Notes: generated from the sequence alone by a model not told the origin. Positions 26,887 through 36,433 are shown, numbered from the stretch's first letter. The stretch: DNA of 39,196 bases from Candidatus Poribacteria bacterium (GCA_022824265.1 JAJEAG010000004.1:1-39196), one strand, 5' to 3'. Numbers and translations: made by a program.

Positions 26887-27426
26887 TTAATTTCTGACAT
26901 GTGAGATTTTTTCCCAATCCCATAGAAGCATCGTGCCATCCATGCTTGCGCTGATTAAGGTTTTTCCGTCATCTGTAAATGCCAAAGCATTTACCCAACT
27001 GGTATGTCCTATGTGTGTTGAATATAAACGACACGAATGTGCATCAAATAACTGGATTTTACCGCTATAGGTACCACTTATAAGCTTTTTGCCATCAGGA
27101 GTATACTTCAGGACATTAGGTGTTTCCACATTAGGATTTTCAGTTAACTGCTTTCCAGTTGTGACATCCCACAAATTAATAGACCGATTATCACCCCCAC
27201 TTGCGAGTATTCTTCCGTTTGGTGAAAACTTAATATCGTTTATTTTTCCTTTACCGAGACGTGCTTTTGCTCCTTCGGGTAACTCCCATCGTGAAAATTC
27301 AGTATTTGATGTATGTATTGTAACCTCTGAAGTATCTCGATTTGTTAAGATGCGAACAAACACAGTTAGGATGAGGATGGCAACCATTATAAAAAGTATG
27401 ATTAAAAAGAGGCGCGATGTTCTCAT
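26887..27426 (-). CDS. Short WD40-repeat protein, internally deleted paralogue of 24158
   Basis: 179 residues from the ATG whose complement ends at 27426 (AGGA 7 nt upstream); a GTG just before it is possible. The N-terminal signal anchor and the WELPEGAKARLGKGK stretch match the start of the 693-residue protein, and residues 125-179 (SCRLYSTHIGHTSWVNAL, MLLWDWEKIS) match its end, while about 500 residues of repeats are absent. Only about three WD repeats remain, too few for a closed propeller unless it oligomerises. The frame is intact, so it may be a functional short form or a decaying duplicate. Confidence 0.65.
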   Translation of the reverse strand: MRTSRLFLIILFIMVAILILTVFVRILTNRDTSEVTIHTSNTEFSRWELPEGAKARLGKGKINDIKFSPNGRILASGGDNRSINLWDVTTGKQLTENPNVETPNVLKYTPDGKKLISGTYSGKIQLFDAHSCRLYSTHIGHTSWVNALAFTDDGKTLISASMDGTMLLWDWEKISHVRN

Positions 27427-27512
27427 CACAAATTCCTATATAAAAAAGTTCTCAATTAGTTTACCACAAATTCCGTTATGGTAAAATTCGCAATTCCTTG
27501 GACACTTTGGTA

Positions 27513-27534
27513 GGTTCGGTTTCCTAACCGAACC
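27513..27534. repeat. Palindromic hairpin GGTTCGGTT/AACCGAACC
   Basis: Perfect 9-bp arms (27513-27521, 27526-27534) around TCCT. It has no T tract and is 80-110 nt upstream of the short WD40 gene's start. It looks like a dispersed palindrome rather than a terminator. Confidence 0.45.
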
Positions 27535-27563
27535 ATAAGCGTCAATTTAGTGATTCTTGTCCA

Positions 27564-27721
27564 TCTGAACCAGGATTTTCAGGATTTCAGGATTTTCAGG
27601 ATTAGGAGTTGGTGAGTATATATTTCATTGTAAAGGACGAAGGACTACCTTTTGCAAAGGAACATTGGCATACAAATCTCTTATCCTGAAAATCCTATAA
27701 TCCTGTCCATCCCGGTTCAGA
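27564..27721. repeat. TIR-bounded repeat with internal GGATTTTCAGGATT repeats
   Basis: TCTGAACC (27564-27571) and GGTTCAGA (27714-27721) bound 158 bp. Inside each end are CAGGATTTTCAGGAT (left, repeated) and its complement ATCCTGAAAATCCT (right), so the ends are long imperfect inverted repeats. It is related at the tips to the element at 26512-26649. Confidence 0.55.
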
Positions 27722-27811
27722 CATAATACATGTCGGAGGTCACTATGCTTGCTCCGATCTACGTTTAATGTTTGTGTTTTGCTTGTAAGGACATCGATTT
27801 TTGCTCCTTTT

Positions 27812-27938
27812 AAAAACGTACACAAAACGGGCATTTTTCGTTTCTGTGTACGTTTTGATTTTTGGGGTTATGCCTGTCTGGGTCTGGGTTTATCAGTGTG
27901 TACGAAACTTTTTGAAAATTCCACTTTTGTACGTTTTT
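27812..27938 (+). repeat. 127-bp dispersed repeat with hairpin, copy B
   Basis: Second copy of the unit at 26701-26826. The left arm AAAACGTACACA (27813-27824) pairs perfectly over 12 bp with TGTGTACGTTTT (27845-27856), and the inner AAACG/CGTTT extend the stem. The right end is CTTTTGTACGTTTTT. Small ORFs crossing it are not credible genes. Confidence 0.6.
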
Positions 27939-28030
27939 ATTTACTTGATTATGAACAGTTTTTGGCTGACAGGTGTGGGTTTTTGTTGAGAATGTGAGGT
28001 GTGTGCGGTTTTCGTTTTTCATGGTGGTAG

Positions 28031-28165
28031 TATTATACCAATTCTAACAAATAAATCCACATTTGAAGTTCAAATACTAATCCAAATGTAAGAGGCGCAA
28101 TGAATTGCGCGACTACGAACGCGTTTTTTGTTAATGAGAAGTTATTATTTAGAATGGTATTATAA
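28031..28165. repeat. TIR-bounded repeat element with central GCGCAAT/ATTGCGC palindrome
   Basis: The left end TATTATACCAATTCTAAC (28031-28048) and the right end TTTAGAATGGTATTATAA (28148-28165) are imperfect inverted repeats. The centre carries GCGCAAT-GA-ATTGCGC (28095-28110). 135 bp, non-coding. A solitary copy of the left end occurs at 26265-26288. Confidence 0.5.
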
Positions 28166-28237
28166 CATGTGTTGGAGTGTATTGGGAGGGTTTGCGGGGA
28201 TTGGAACAATATGTTTCATGTATGTTTGGTGTAGTTT

Positions 28238-28258
28238 TCAGTTATCAGTTGTCAGTAT
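28238..28258. repeat. Tandem heptamer repeat (TCAGTTA-type, three units)
   Basis: TCAGTTA, TCAGTTG and TCAGTAT follow each other directly, about 40 nt beyond the end of the pbpC-like gene. It resembles the heptamer repeats scattered in repeat-rich bacterial genomes. Confidence 0.45.
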
Positions 28259-28296
28259 TTGTCTGAATTGCTAAACCAATTGCGTAGATTGCTTTG

Positions 28297-30795
28297 TTAT
28301 TCCTGCGCAACGATGGTTAAGGGTAGACTTGTTGATCTACCAGCACCATCTATACATGTCAATTCATGTTTTCCAGCAACGGGGGTTAGGAATATTGGTT
28401 CTACTGCTTTTCCTTTAAATACGAGTTCTCCGTTTAGAAACCAAAAGATATCTTGTGTATCACCCGAAACAGAAGCGGATAAGCGAATTTTTTGATACTC
28501 AGGTGGGATATTACTACGGATATGATAGACAGTGTCACGAGATGGTGACAGAATTATTGGTCGGGTACCAGTAATTAGTCTCGTACAATCTGCATTGTGT
28601 TTAGGTAGAAGAGGCACTCCGAATCCATTTGCATTCATCCATGTCGCAACATCTGCTGGTAACACCGCAATTTTCTGGTCACTGTACTGTTTCCCATGAC
28701 GACACGATGAACAGAGTCGTTCACCAGTGGTATCATCTACCTGAATAGTTTTGTGTATGTGACATTCTCTTATAGTGGAAACACCGGGAATATAAACATC
28801 TGAAATTGAAGTTAGGCAGTGGGAAGATAGTGGTAAGCCACTCAGAGCACAAACAAGACGGTTTTTTAAAGATGGTGGTTTGACAAACCAATTATTCGAC
28901 TTATCACCAGAGAGTGCTGTGAATAAAGCAAATAGGATTGGTGCCGCTGCATCAGCACCGCTGAGTATTGGGTTGCCAGTTGCATTGAAGTTTCCGATCC
29001 AGACCCCGATAGTCAGTTCTGGAGAGTACCCTATACTCCATGCGTCTCTATGTCCATAGGAAGTTCCTGTTTTCCATGCCACTTTTGGCATAGTACTGGT
29101 CAGTTCATAAGTTTCAGGATAATCAGGTCGTTTTAAGTTTGTTAGCATTTCAGTGACGATCCAACATGTCTCTGGTCGTAATAGTTGTGGTACGGGTGAG
29201 GGAGTGGATATGGACTGAAGAGAATAAGGATTGTGGAAATTAGTCTTTTTCTGTTTATTTTCCTGTTGATCAAGTATCATTTGATAGGGTGCGAACACTC
29301 CCATATTTGCTAAGCCAGCATAGAGATTTGTCAATTCAATCAGATTTATTCCGCATCCACCAAGTACAAAAGAGAGTCCATAATCTCCTTTCTTAGAAAG
29401 TGTGGAAATATATGCGTGTCTAAGAAATTCATAAAGACTGTCCTTTGGCATTTTTGCATGAAGATTGACTGCGGGGACATTTAGAGAATGTGCTAAAGCA
29501 TTACTGGCAGTAATGAGTCCTGTATGTTTACCATCAAAATTTACAGGTGAGTATCCGTTATAATCTACAGGCACATCAAACAACAGTGTCTGAGGTGTGA
29601 TATATCCTTTATCAATTGCAAGTGCATAGATAAATGGTTTGAGTGTTGATCCTGGTGATCGGATTGCAAGTGTTCCGTTGACTTGTCCATCCGCTTCTGT
29701 ATCAAAAAAATCAGGGGAACCGACCATTGCAAGGACTTCACGACTTTTTGTATCAAGGACGACAATGGAACCTGCTGATATACCCTGTGCTTGGAGAGGA
29801 CGCATATATTCACGTAATATTCGTTTAGCGGTTTCTTGATAGCGTTGACTAATAGTTGTCTGTATCCGATAGTTGTTTATATTTTGAGATGTGCCATTTT
29901 GCTGATTGTTTGCAATTAATCGTGATAAATGGGGTGCTTTGAAAGGTAGTGTATATCGTTTTGATGGAATTGGTTCTTGTAGAGCTTCCTGAAGTCGTTG
30001 TTCGTTTATTTTTCCAGCATCTTTCATTCTATTCAACACTTTTTGTCTTGCCTTACGCGCCTTTTCAGGATAGCGGTCAGGTCGTAGGTATTCAGGTGAA
30101 TTAGGAATCGCTGCTAATAGTGCAGCTTCTCCAAGGCTGAGTGCACTTTGTGGTTTATTAAAATAAAGACGTGCTGCCGCACCAGAACCTACAATGTTTC
30201 CACCATAGGGTAGTAGGTTAAAGTATAATATTAATATCTCAGTTTTTGTGTAAGTTAATTCAAGTTGAAATGCCCGAAATATTTCAATACATTTGTTTGG
30301 CATAGTACGATCTTTTGGTTCCATAAGACGTGCAAGCTGCATTGTAATTGTAGAACCACCGCGAACGATTCTTCCTGCTTTGAAGTTGTCAATAGCAGCA
30401 AATACCAGTGAAACGGGGTTAATCCCCCAGTGCTGATAAAACCATTTATCTTCATAGGTTAGCATGGCGGTTTGGAACAAAGGAGAAACATTATCAAGTG
30501 ATGTTTCTGGAAAACGCCACATTTCATCTGGAGTTGTGAAAGCACGTAGCCATTCACCGTTTCTATCTAATACGACAGTAGATGGTGTAGGTTGGAGTTT
30601 ATGCTTTGGAAGTGGAAAAATCCAGTTGGCAAGAATAAACAGACACACTGGAAATAGTGGGATTGCAAAGAAGATTCTTCTTTTCTGAATGAACTTGATT
30701 AACTTGTTCTGCAAAATGGAATTGATTAAGCGATTATGACGTTTCATAGTTGGTAATACGAAGGAAGAGAAGTGGAAAGAGGATAAACCCACCAT
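28297..30795 (-). CDS. pbpC: Penicillin-binding protein 1C (glycosyltransferase/transpeptidase)
   Basis: 832 residues. A basic N terminus and a membrane anchor (about 41-62) are followed by the GT51 domain with catalytic Glu115 (YEDKWFYQHWG) and RGGSTITMQLAR. The transpeptidase domain has Ser383-xx-Lys386 (PGSTLKPF), SLN and Lys575-Thr-Gly. The C-terminal region has the BiPBP-C type domain (about 745-830) typical of PBP1C. It polymerises and may cross-link peptidoglycan on the periplasmic side. AGGAAGAG immediately precedes the ATG at 30795. It lies 58 nt after the alpha-2-macroglobulin gene, the same pairing as yfhM-pbpC in Enterobacteria. A Cys-rich stretch (CALSG, CLTS, CHIH, CSSC) at about 655-710 could be metal binding. 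Confidence 0.92.
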   Translation of the reverse strand: MVGLSSFHFSSFVLPTMKRHNRLINSILQNKLIKFIQKRRIFFAIPLFPVCLFILANWIFPLPKHKLQPTPSTVVLDRNGEWLRAFTTPDEMWRFPETSLDNVSPLFQTAMLTYEDKWFYQHWGINPVSLVFAAIDNFKAGRIVRGGSTITMQLARLMEPKDRTMPNKCIEIFRAFQLELTYTKTEILILYFNLLPYGGNIVGSGAAARLYFNKPQSALSLGEAALLAAIPNSPEYLRPDRYPEKARKARQKVLNRMKDAGKINEQRLQEALQEPIPSKRYTLPFKAPHLSRLIANNQQNGTSQNINNYRIQTTISQRYQETAKRILREYMRPLQAQGISAGSIVVLDTKSREVLAMVGSPDFFDTEADGQVNGTLAIRSPGSTLKPFIYALAIDKGYITPQTLLFDVPVDYNGYSPVNFDGKHTGLITASNALAHSLNVPAVNLHAKMPKDSLYEFLRHAYISTLSKKGDYGLSFVLGGCGINLIELTNLYAGLANMGVFAPYQMILDQQENKQKKTNFHNPYSLQSISTPSPVPQLLRPETCWIVTEMLTNLKRPDYPETYELTSTMPKVAWKTGTSYGHRDAWSIGYSPELTIGVWIGNFNATGNPILSGADAAAPILFALFTALSGDKSNNWFVKPPSLKNRLVCALSGLPLSSHCLTSISDVYIPGVSTIRECHIHKTIQVDDTTGERLCSSCRHGKQYSDQKIAVLPADVATWMNANGFGVPLLPKHNADCTRLITGTRPIILSPSRDTVYHIRSNIPPEYQKIRLSASVSGDTQDIFWFLNGELVFKGKAVEPIFLTPVAGKHELTCIDGAGRSTSLPLTIVAQE

Positions 30796-30853
30796 CTCTT
30801 CCTATTATGCCCGCGAGTTTGGGCGTAGCATAATCTTTAGTATTTATTTGAAA

Positions 30854-33800
30854 TTACTCAATTACCTTTATTTTTCCGCTACTGGCAACCGATGAATTAG
30901 ATGGATCATACATTGCTTCCGCAGATATAGGTGGTAGTGTAAAATCTCCACGAGTTACAGCACGTAATGCATAATGGAATTTACGTTCTCTCTGGCGCGG
31001 GAATGCCCCGAAAAAGATGAGTCGATCATCACGAATATCTACGTAATCAGGTTTAAAATTATCTGTTTTCAACCACGGTATTCCTACGCGAGATGCTAAT
31101 CTCGCGTTTTCTATTTCAAATCCCGCAGGTAACATATCTACAACAACTACGTTTTCAAGGTTCCAGTTTAGTGATTTGACCGTTATTTCTGCAATCACTA
31201 AATCGCCATGCGGAAATTCGCTATCAAAAGGTATCCCATCTTGGTTTAAATAACGTCTACGCACCTGAATATCTCGATCATATTCCTCAATAAAGGAATC
31301 ACGTCGGACTCCAAATGCAGACCAATAGTAATAACAGTTACCCTCACCTTCAATAGAGATTTTCACTTGAGCTCCATCCCAATCGTTATTTGTGAAACGA
31401 ACAGATGGACTTGTTGAATCAAAATCAGCGAGATGAATATCATTGACTGTAATCTTGCCCGTATAATCGCCATCCATTTTCTTCCTAAGTATTTTCCCTA
31501 ATGCAAGGAAAGCAAATGCATTTTCCTGCGTTGTACCCCACCGTTTTCTTTTTGAAGCGGCATCACTAAGATTCGTAACAAGCACAGGTATTGAAGGATG
31601 GTTTTCATTGACTTCCGCCAGTACATCCAAGATAATTGCTTGTGCCCGAATAGGAGAATTGAAATTATTTCCAGATTCCCTTTTTCCACCGTTCTGTTGT
31701 GCGACAGAAACAGGTAGCATTGAAAGTGCCGTTTCTAAGTCACCACTGAGCGCAAAGGCACCGGCTAATTGAAACTGACTATAGTTTGTAAGTCTACTTA
31801 GAAGATTATTCTTAAGGTAGTTCATTACACCTTTTTCAGGTTCTCCAGCATCCGCTAACACATAGCATGCATAAACTGCGCGTTCAATTTCATGCCTTTT
31901 GATTTTATCAGCATCTATATTATTGACTGATACTTGTTTTACTTGTTCTCTTAATCCTTCAAGCATGCCTGTATAGACTCGGTCTGACACCTCATAACCC
32001 GCTTTTCGTGCTTCAACCATAAAATGAGATGCATATATACTGCTCCAGCGATTTATGTAACTACCACTGGGCCAATATGCAAAATGGTTTTGTGGTGTGA
32101 ACATACTTTCAAGCCTATTAATACCGGAAGTAATGTAGTAATCCACGCGGTCATCTGAAGCGAGGTCCTCACCGACTGCACTCGCGACATCACTAAAGTA
32201 AAGTAACGGAAATACTCTACTCGTGGTTTGTTCAATACATCCATAAGGATACTTGATTAGATAACTAATACCTCCAGCAAATTCAATTGCGGGGAATGGG
32301 GATATGGTAAGTGTAAATTCGGATGACTCTGGAATTATATTTGAAGGAAATACGAATTCAGTTGGCTCATCTGCGTTGGTAACACCATTTCCCGTTTCCG
32401 TTACAGGTGGTGCCGCGGATCGTATTGGGAGTTGGACAGACATCTGTGAACTTTCATCGTTACCTGATGCAGTAACTGTGAAAGATGCTTTACCTATTGA
32501 ATCGTGCGTAAGAAGTTCAAATAATAATTGTTCCTGCCTTCCTGATGTTATCTCAGTTTTTTTAATGATGTGGTCTTTCTGTACCCGAATTTCATTATCG
32601 GTGTTGTTTGATAGGAATTGAACATCACCAGTTGCCCGTAATTCAACACGAAACTCACCATCTTCTCCAGTACCATTATGAACATTAATTGGAAATAGAA
32701 TCCGGTCCCCACCAGAAAGGAAGCGAGGGAAGGTTGGGGTTATCACTATAGGTTCTCGAACTGTAATATTCTTTTCTGCAGAACCGTAGTATCCACCTGA
32801 AAAAGCGACCGCCATCAGACGTAACGATCCATTGAACTGTGGAATTTGGAAACTTGCAGTACCTCTACCGTATTGATCTGTTTTCAGGATTCCTGACCAG
32901 AGTGAAATAGGTTTTACCCGCATAACACTTGCAGTGTTAAGCCGTTTTGCAAGTCCTCTTGAGAAAGCTGCGTCTCCACCAGTGCTGGATTCTTCTTGTA
33001 CAGTTTCAATTTCGGGTAATATTGTGGAGTATAAGTCATAAACTTGAGTTTTTAATCCACGTTGTCGATAAAAATAACTGTGTGGATTAGGTGAACGGAA
33101 ATTGGTTAATTGAAGAATACCTTCATCAACAGCGGCAATGGTTACATGTGAATAAGCACTTTGTCTTCCACGTACACGAAACTTTACTGTTAATTCGTTA
33201 TTCGGACGAATCTCCTCAGGTGCATCAAACTCAATTGCAAAACTGTTTGCTTTAGCATCCAATTTTAGAGGAATTACACCGAATGCACGAGCAGGTGTAT
33301 GCTCATTTAGGGAGTCCGTTGACCGAATTAATGTGCCAGAAAGGTAAATGTTGGGTTTGTAACCGTAATTAACAGGGATATTTAAGCTGGCAGTATTACC
33401 TTCTAAAGTTACAGTACGGTATTTCAATATTTTTTCACGTTCAATTGTTAATAATAATTTACCGGGAAATGGTGATTTAATATTAAGTTTTGCTGTTTCT
33501 CCTGGCTTATACGTTGGCTTGTCTAAAGTCATCTCCAATAGACTTGGGTTTTCCATTGATCGAGGTATGGAACCCCAACCTGAAGTTTCGATTCTGAGTT
33601 CTGTTTTGGCACCGGATACAACATCCTCTAACTGAATACGGTATTCCCCGTATTCAGTTGGTAGATAACTGAATGTTCCCATCTCTTCGGTTGTAATCAG
33701 TTGGCGGGTTTCTAATGTTGTAATCTGTTTATCAGAGATGTATCGGTATTGACCCCTGGAATTTCGTCGTAAGATGGTATTCCAATGAACTTTGTTTATC

Positions 33801-36292
33801 TTGAGTTCTAAATTACGATTAGCAACAGCAACTCCAGTGTTAGCTACTGCGATGTAGTTGAAAGTAACATCTTGATTCGGTTTGATCTGACCAGTATTAG
33901 TGCGTTTGATCCCGACATAATGTGAATAAGGATGAATAACCACGTTGTGTGAAGCAGTTACTGCTCTACCACCAGGTTCCCTTACTGTCGCTGATAGTAT
34001 TGCGTTTAGTAGGGATGGAGCTTTGATTGATTTTGGAAGTGTAAATTTATAATTTACTTTACCATCGGCATCAGTTTTACTTTCCTGTAGAGTTGTTCGT
34101 TGTCTTTCAAATGAAATTTCACTGGAAAATTTGAATGAATTCCATTTCTCATTTGGGACATAAGGGACTGCTTCAAGCATGTAGGAAGCCGTTACTTTCC
34201 GATTTGCTGCAGGTGGTCCAAATAAACTGACAGCAGAAACATCCATATTTACATCATCACCCAAGCTATACTCAGATTTTGACGTATTAATAGTGACTTT
34301 CGTCCTGTCAGGCATAAACTCTTCTATTTGAAATGTGGTTCTACCAATTTCTTTCCCCGCAATAGTCATTTTTGCAATATAACTTCCAGTTTGTGCATAA
34401 GCAGCAATAGGGACGGTTACTGAGCATCCCCCACGTCTGTCTGTTTTTTGCTGTAGTTCATTTACAATACGACCATCAGGTGCTATTATTTGAATTTGTG
34501 CGGGAAGAGATGGAGGCGTTTTATTTTGTTTCCCACGTACAATCCCTGCAATATCAACTTTTTCACCGGGGCGATATACACCACGACTTGGGTAAAGAAA
34601 TGCTTCATAACCTGTTTCCAAGTAAGACGGACCGCTTACATTGAAATCTCCAGTGGAGATTTGATGTTTATTTAACTGAATAAACGATAAGTCATCACCT
34701 TTTTCAACTGTTAACATATACGGAGAAAAATTCTCAGTTTTTTGAGCAAAAGATGTGAACTTGATCAATCCATCCCAATTTGTCTTTCCAGTAAGAAGCG
34801 TTTGGTTATTATCACTGATTAGTTTCACTGTGGCTTGGGATATAGGTTTTAGGTTAGAAAGTGAATTAACCCAAACCCACAATTCATCACCAGCTTTTTT
34901 GGTTACGATACCGAGATCAGTCAGCATCACCCATTTATTCCTGTACACCCAACTGCGATTTTCATCACGAACAGTGACTTTAAATATCCCGACATGTTCA
35001 TCATCCAGATATTTCCCTAAATTAATCGGTGTACGGACTTCTTCATTTAATTTTGAAGAAATAGCCACTGATTCTGTATGTATTGGTTTACCCAAATTTC
35101 TTGTCCATGAACTCCAGTTCGCTATACGAGAAACATAAAACAGGTTGTTACCGAAAACCTTTTCTATATAAAGATTTACATTGTCTACATTAACTGTTGT
35201 CAAGCCGAGATTCATATTCTGATTACGAGTGAGGAAATACCCTTGACCTACAAAACGAAGTTGGGCAGGAACATCAGGGATTCTAAGTCTGCGAGAATAA
35301 GGTTTCTTTAGAACAGACCCATCTGGAGCAGTTAGACCCTCTCCTACTGTAATTACATAATATGAACGTCGTTTGAAATTACCGTGAATTTCAATCTCAC
35401 CGTATCGAGAAATAATTTGGGTGTCTAAATCTGGTTCAACTTGAATGAAAGGTTCTATTGTCTCTATAGGGATGTTAGAACTAAATCGCAACGAGATATG
35501 AGGTCTCCCTGAATCTTCCTGGACACTGGCGTTCGTTACACCGAGAGTGCCGTGTCCTGTCAAAGTCAGGTCTCTCACATTTGCTTCTTTAAGACCGAAT
35601 TGCCCTCCTGTACACTTGAAACCTTTTTCAATACGCACCTTCAGACTTTGGTCTCCAAGGAGTCGTGGTATCTCTTCTGTTTCTATATTAATTTCTCTTG
35701 CGATTCCATTTTGTGGTTGAAGTGTGTATGGTATTTCAACATCTTCTTGAAGTCGAATAGATAAGTTTGCACGTAAATCTGCAATATTAACAGGATAATT
35801 AAATGTTAATTTTCCTACCATCTTTGCATGTGTTTTTGTATATTTGAATTCAAGTTGTCTATTTATCAAACGGAAACGTTCTGTAGAAAAATTAAACTTT
35901 CTGTCACCCGTGATGACAAAACCGAGAGAACTTTGGCGTAATTTTGGAGAGAGTTCAACGGTGTAATTTGAGGAAGGAGCTAAAGGGCTTTCTAAGAAGA
36001 AACGGATTGTGTCCCGCGCTGTCCATCGTGCTGTGCCTTGGACGGTAGGCGTGAAATGGATAGCACGAATCGGCAGTTCAGTGTTAATGACAGAATTGTC
36101 AATAACCGGTTCAGAAAATGTAAACGTGAAATCAACCCACTGCGGTACTTTTTCTCCTTTAGGTGTAATTGACTTAACAGTAACACGTGTCTTTTCCCCT
36201 GATGTCAAACTATGTATATAGAGTGAACCGATTAATAAAATGAGGAATGTCAAAAGTGCAATAACACCGATCAAAAACTTTTTGCTACTCAT
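30854..36292 (-). CDS. yfhM: Bacterial alpha-2-macroglobulin (YfhM-like) protease trap
   Basis: 1812 residues. A hydrophobic segment at residues 5-30 without a lipobox Cys suggests a membrane anchor instead of the lipoprotein form found in E. coli. MG domains follow, including the YRPGEKVDIAGIVRG motif. A flexible Glu/Ser-rich stretch (ETVQEESSTGG) near residue 1100 may be the bait region. The thioester motif is intact: YGCIEQ with Cys1352 and Gln1355, so it should covalently bind proteases. A terpenoid-cyclase-like thioester domain and a C-terminal receptor-like domain follow. It acts in the periplasm, together with PBP1C, in defence of the envelope. GGGAGAAGAG is the ribosome site. Preceded by a sigma-54 promoter at 36372. 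Confidence 0.9.
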   Translation of the reverse strand: MSSKKFLIGVIALLTFLILLIGSLYIHSLTSGEKTRVTVKSITPKGEKVPQWVDFTFTFSEPVIDNSVINTELPIRAIHFTPTVQGTARWTARDTIRFFLESPLAPSSNYTVELSPKLRQSSLGFVITGDRKFNFSTERFRLINRQLEFKYTKTHAKMVGKLTFNYPVNIADLRANLSIRLQEDVEIPYTLQPQNGIAREINIETEEIPRLLGDQSLKVRIEKGFKCTGGQFGLKEANVRDLTLTGHGTLGVTNASVQEDSGRPHISLRFSSNIPIETIEPFIQVEPDLDTQIISRYGEIEIHGNFKRRSYYVITVGEGLTAPDGSVLKKPYSRRLRIPDVPAQLRFVGQGYFLTRNQNMNLGLTTVNVDNVNLYIEKVFGNNLFYVSRIANWSSWTRNLGKPIHTESVAISSKLNEEVRTPINLGKYLDDEHVGIFKVTVRDENRSWVYRNKWVMLTDLGIVTKKAGDELWVWVNSLSNLKPISQATVKLISDNNQTLLTGKTNWDGLIKFTSFAQKTENFSPYMLTVEKGDDLSFIQLNKHQISTGDFNVSGPSYLETGYEAFLYPSRGVYRPGEKVDIAGIVRGKQNKTPPSLPAQIQIIAPDGRIVNELQQKTDRRGGCSVTVPIAAYAQTGSYIAKMTIAGKEIGRTTFQIEEFMPDRTKVTINTSKSEYSLGDDVNMDVSAVSLFGPPAANRKVTASYMLEAVPYVPNEKWNSFKFSSEISFERQRTTLQESKTDADGKVNYKFTLPKSIKAPSLLNAILSATVREPGGRAVTASHNVVIHPYSHYVGIKRTNTGQIKPNQDVTFNYIAVANTGVAVANRNLELKINKVHWNTILRRNSRGQYRYISDKQITTLETRQLITTEEMGTFSYLPTEYGEYRIQLEDVVSGAKTELRIETSGWGSIPRSMENPSLLEMTLDKPTYKPGETAKLNIKSPFPGKLLLTIEREKILKYRTVTLEGNTASLNIPVNYGYKPNIYLSGTLIRSTDSLNEHTPARAFGVIPLKLDAKANSFAIEFDAPEEIRPNNELTVKFRVRGRQSAYSHVTIAAVDEGILQLTNFRSPNPHSYFYRQRGLKTQVYDLYSTILPEIETVQEESSTGGDAAFSRGLAKRLNTASVMRVKPISLWSGILKTDQYGRGTASFQIPQFNGSLRLMAVAFSGGYYGSAEKNITVREPIVITPTFPRFLSGGDRILFPINVHNGTGEDGEFRVELRATGDVQFLSNNTDNEIRVQKDHIIKKTEITSGRQEQLLFELLTHDSIGKASFTVTASGNDESSQMSVQLPIRSAAPPVTETGNGVTNADEPTEFVFPSNIIPESSEFTLTISPFPAIEFAGGISYLIKYPYGCIEQTTSRVFPLLYFSDVASAVGEDLASDDRVDYYITSGINRLESMFTPQNHFAYWPSGSYINRWSSIYASHFMVEARKAGYEVSDRVYTGMLEGLREQVKQVSVNNIDADKIKRHEIERAVYACYVLADAGEPEKGVMNYLKNNLLSRLTNYSQFQLAGAFALSGDLETALSMLPVSVAQQNGGKRESGNNFNSPIRAQAIILDVLAEVNENHPSIPVLVTNLSDAASKRKRWGTTQENAFAFLALGKILRKKMDGDYTGKITVNDIHLADFDSTSPSVRFTNNDWDGAQVKISIEGEGNCYYYWSAFGVRRDSFIEEYDRDIQVRRRYLNQDGIPFDSEFPHGDLVIAEITVKSLNWNLENVVVVDMLPAGFEIENARLASRVGIPWLKTDNFKPDYVDIRDDRLIFFGAFPRQRERKFHYALRAVTRGDFTLPPISAEAMYDPSNSSVASSGKIKVIE

Positions 36293-36371
36293 ATCTCTTC
36301 TCCCTATAACTATTTTTACAACTATCTATTTTTCTGTATATTGTGCAGTAATTTTGTTATGACAGATATTG

Positions 36372-36387
36372 AGCAAATTTCGTGCCA
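36372..36387 (-). promoter_or_regulatory. Sigma-54 (RpoN) promoter P3 for the alpha-2-macroglobulin/pbpC operon
   Basis: On the minus strand TGGCACGAAATTTGCT fits TGGCAC-N5-TTGC with ten bases between GG and GC. The predicted start is near 36361, giving a leader of about 69 nt before the ATG at 36292. It has the same -24/-12 core as P1. Confidence 0.78.
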
Positions 36388-36433
36388 ATTTTCAGGTGAC
36401 CCACATTTCCAAGTGGTTCATGTTCTTTTAATG

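Larger units (their letters stand above)
27427..28296. other. Repeat-rich intergenic region
   Basis: About 870 bases without a credible gene. It contains a hairpin GGTTCGGTT-TCCT-AACCGAACC (27513-27534), a TIR element with GGATTTTCAGGATT repeats (27564-27721), copy B of the 126-127-bp repeat (27812-27938), a third TIR element (28031-28165) and three tandem TCAGTTA-type heptamers (28238-28258). Such mosaics of small repeats are usual in Poribacteria and cyanobacteria-like genomes. Confidence 0.6.

Noticed and set aside
26887-27426. Short WD40 gene as pseudogene
   Set aside because: The frame is open, with a ribosome site and both anchor and C-terminal motifs intact; kept as a CDS.
27749-28022. 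Small ORFs on both strands (60-82 codons)
   Set aside because: They run through copy B of the dispersed repeat and its hairpin; amino acid composition reflects repeat sequence.
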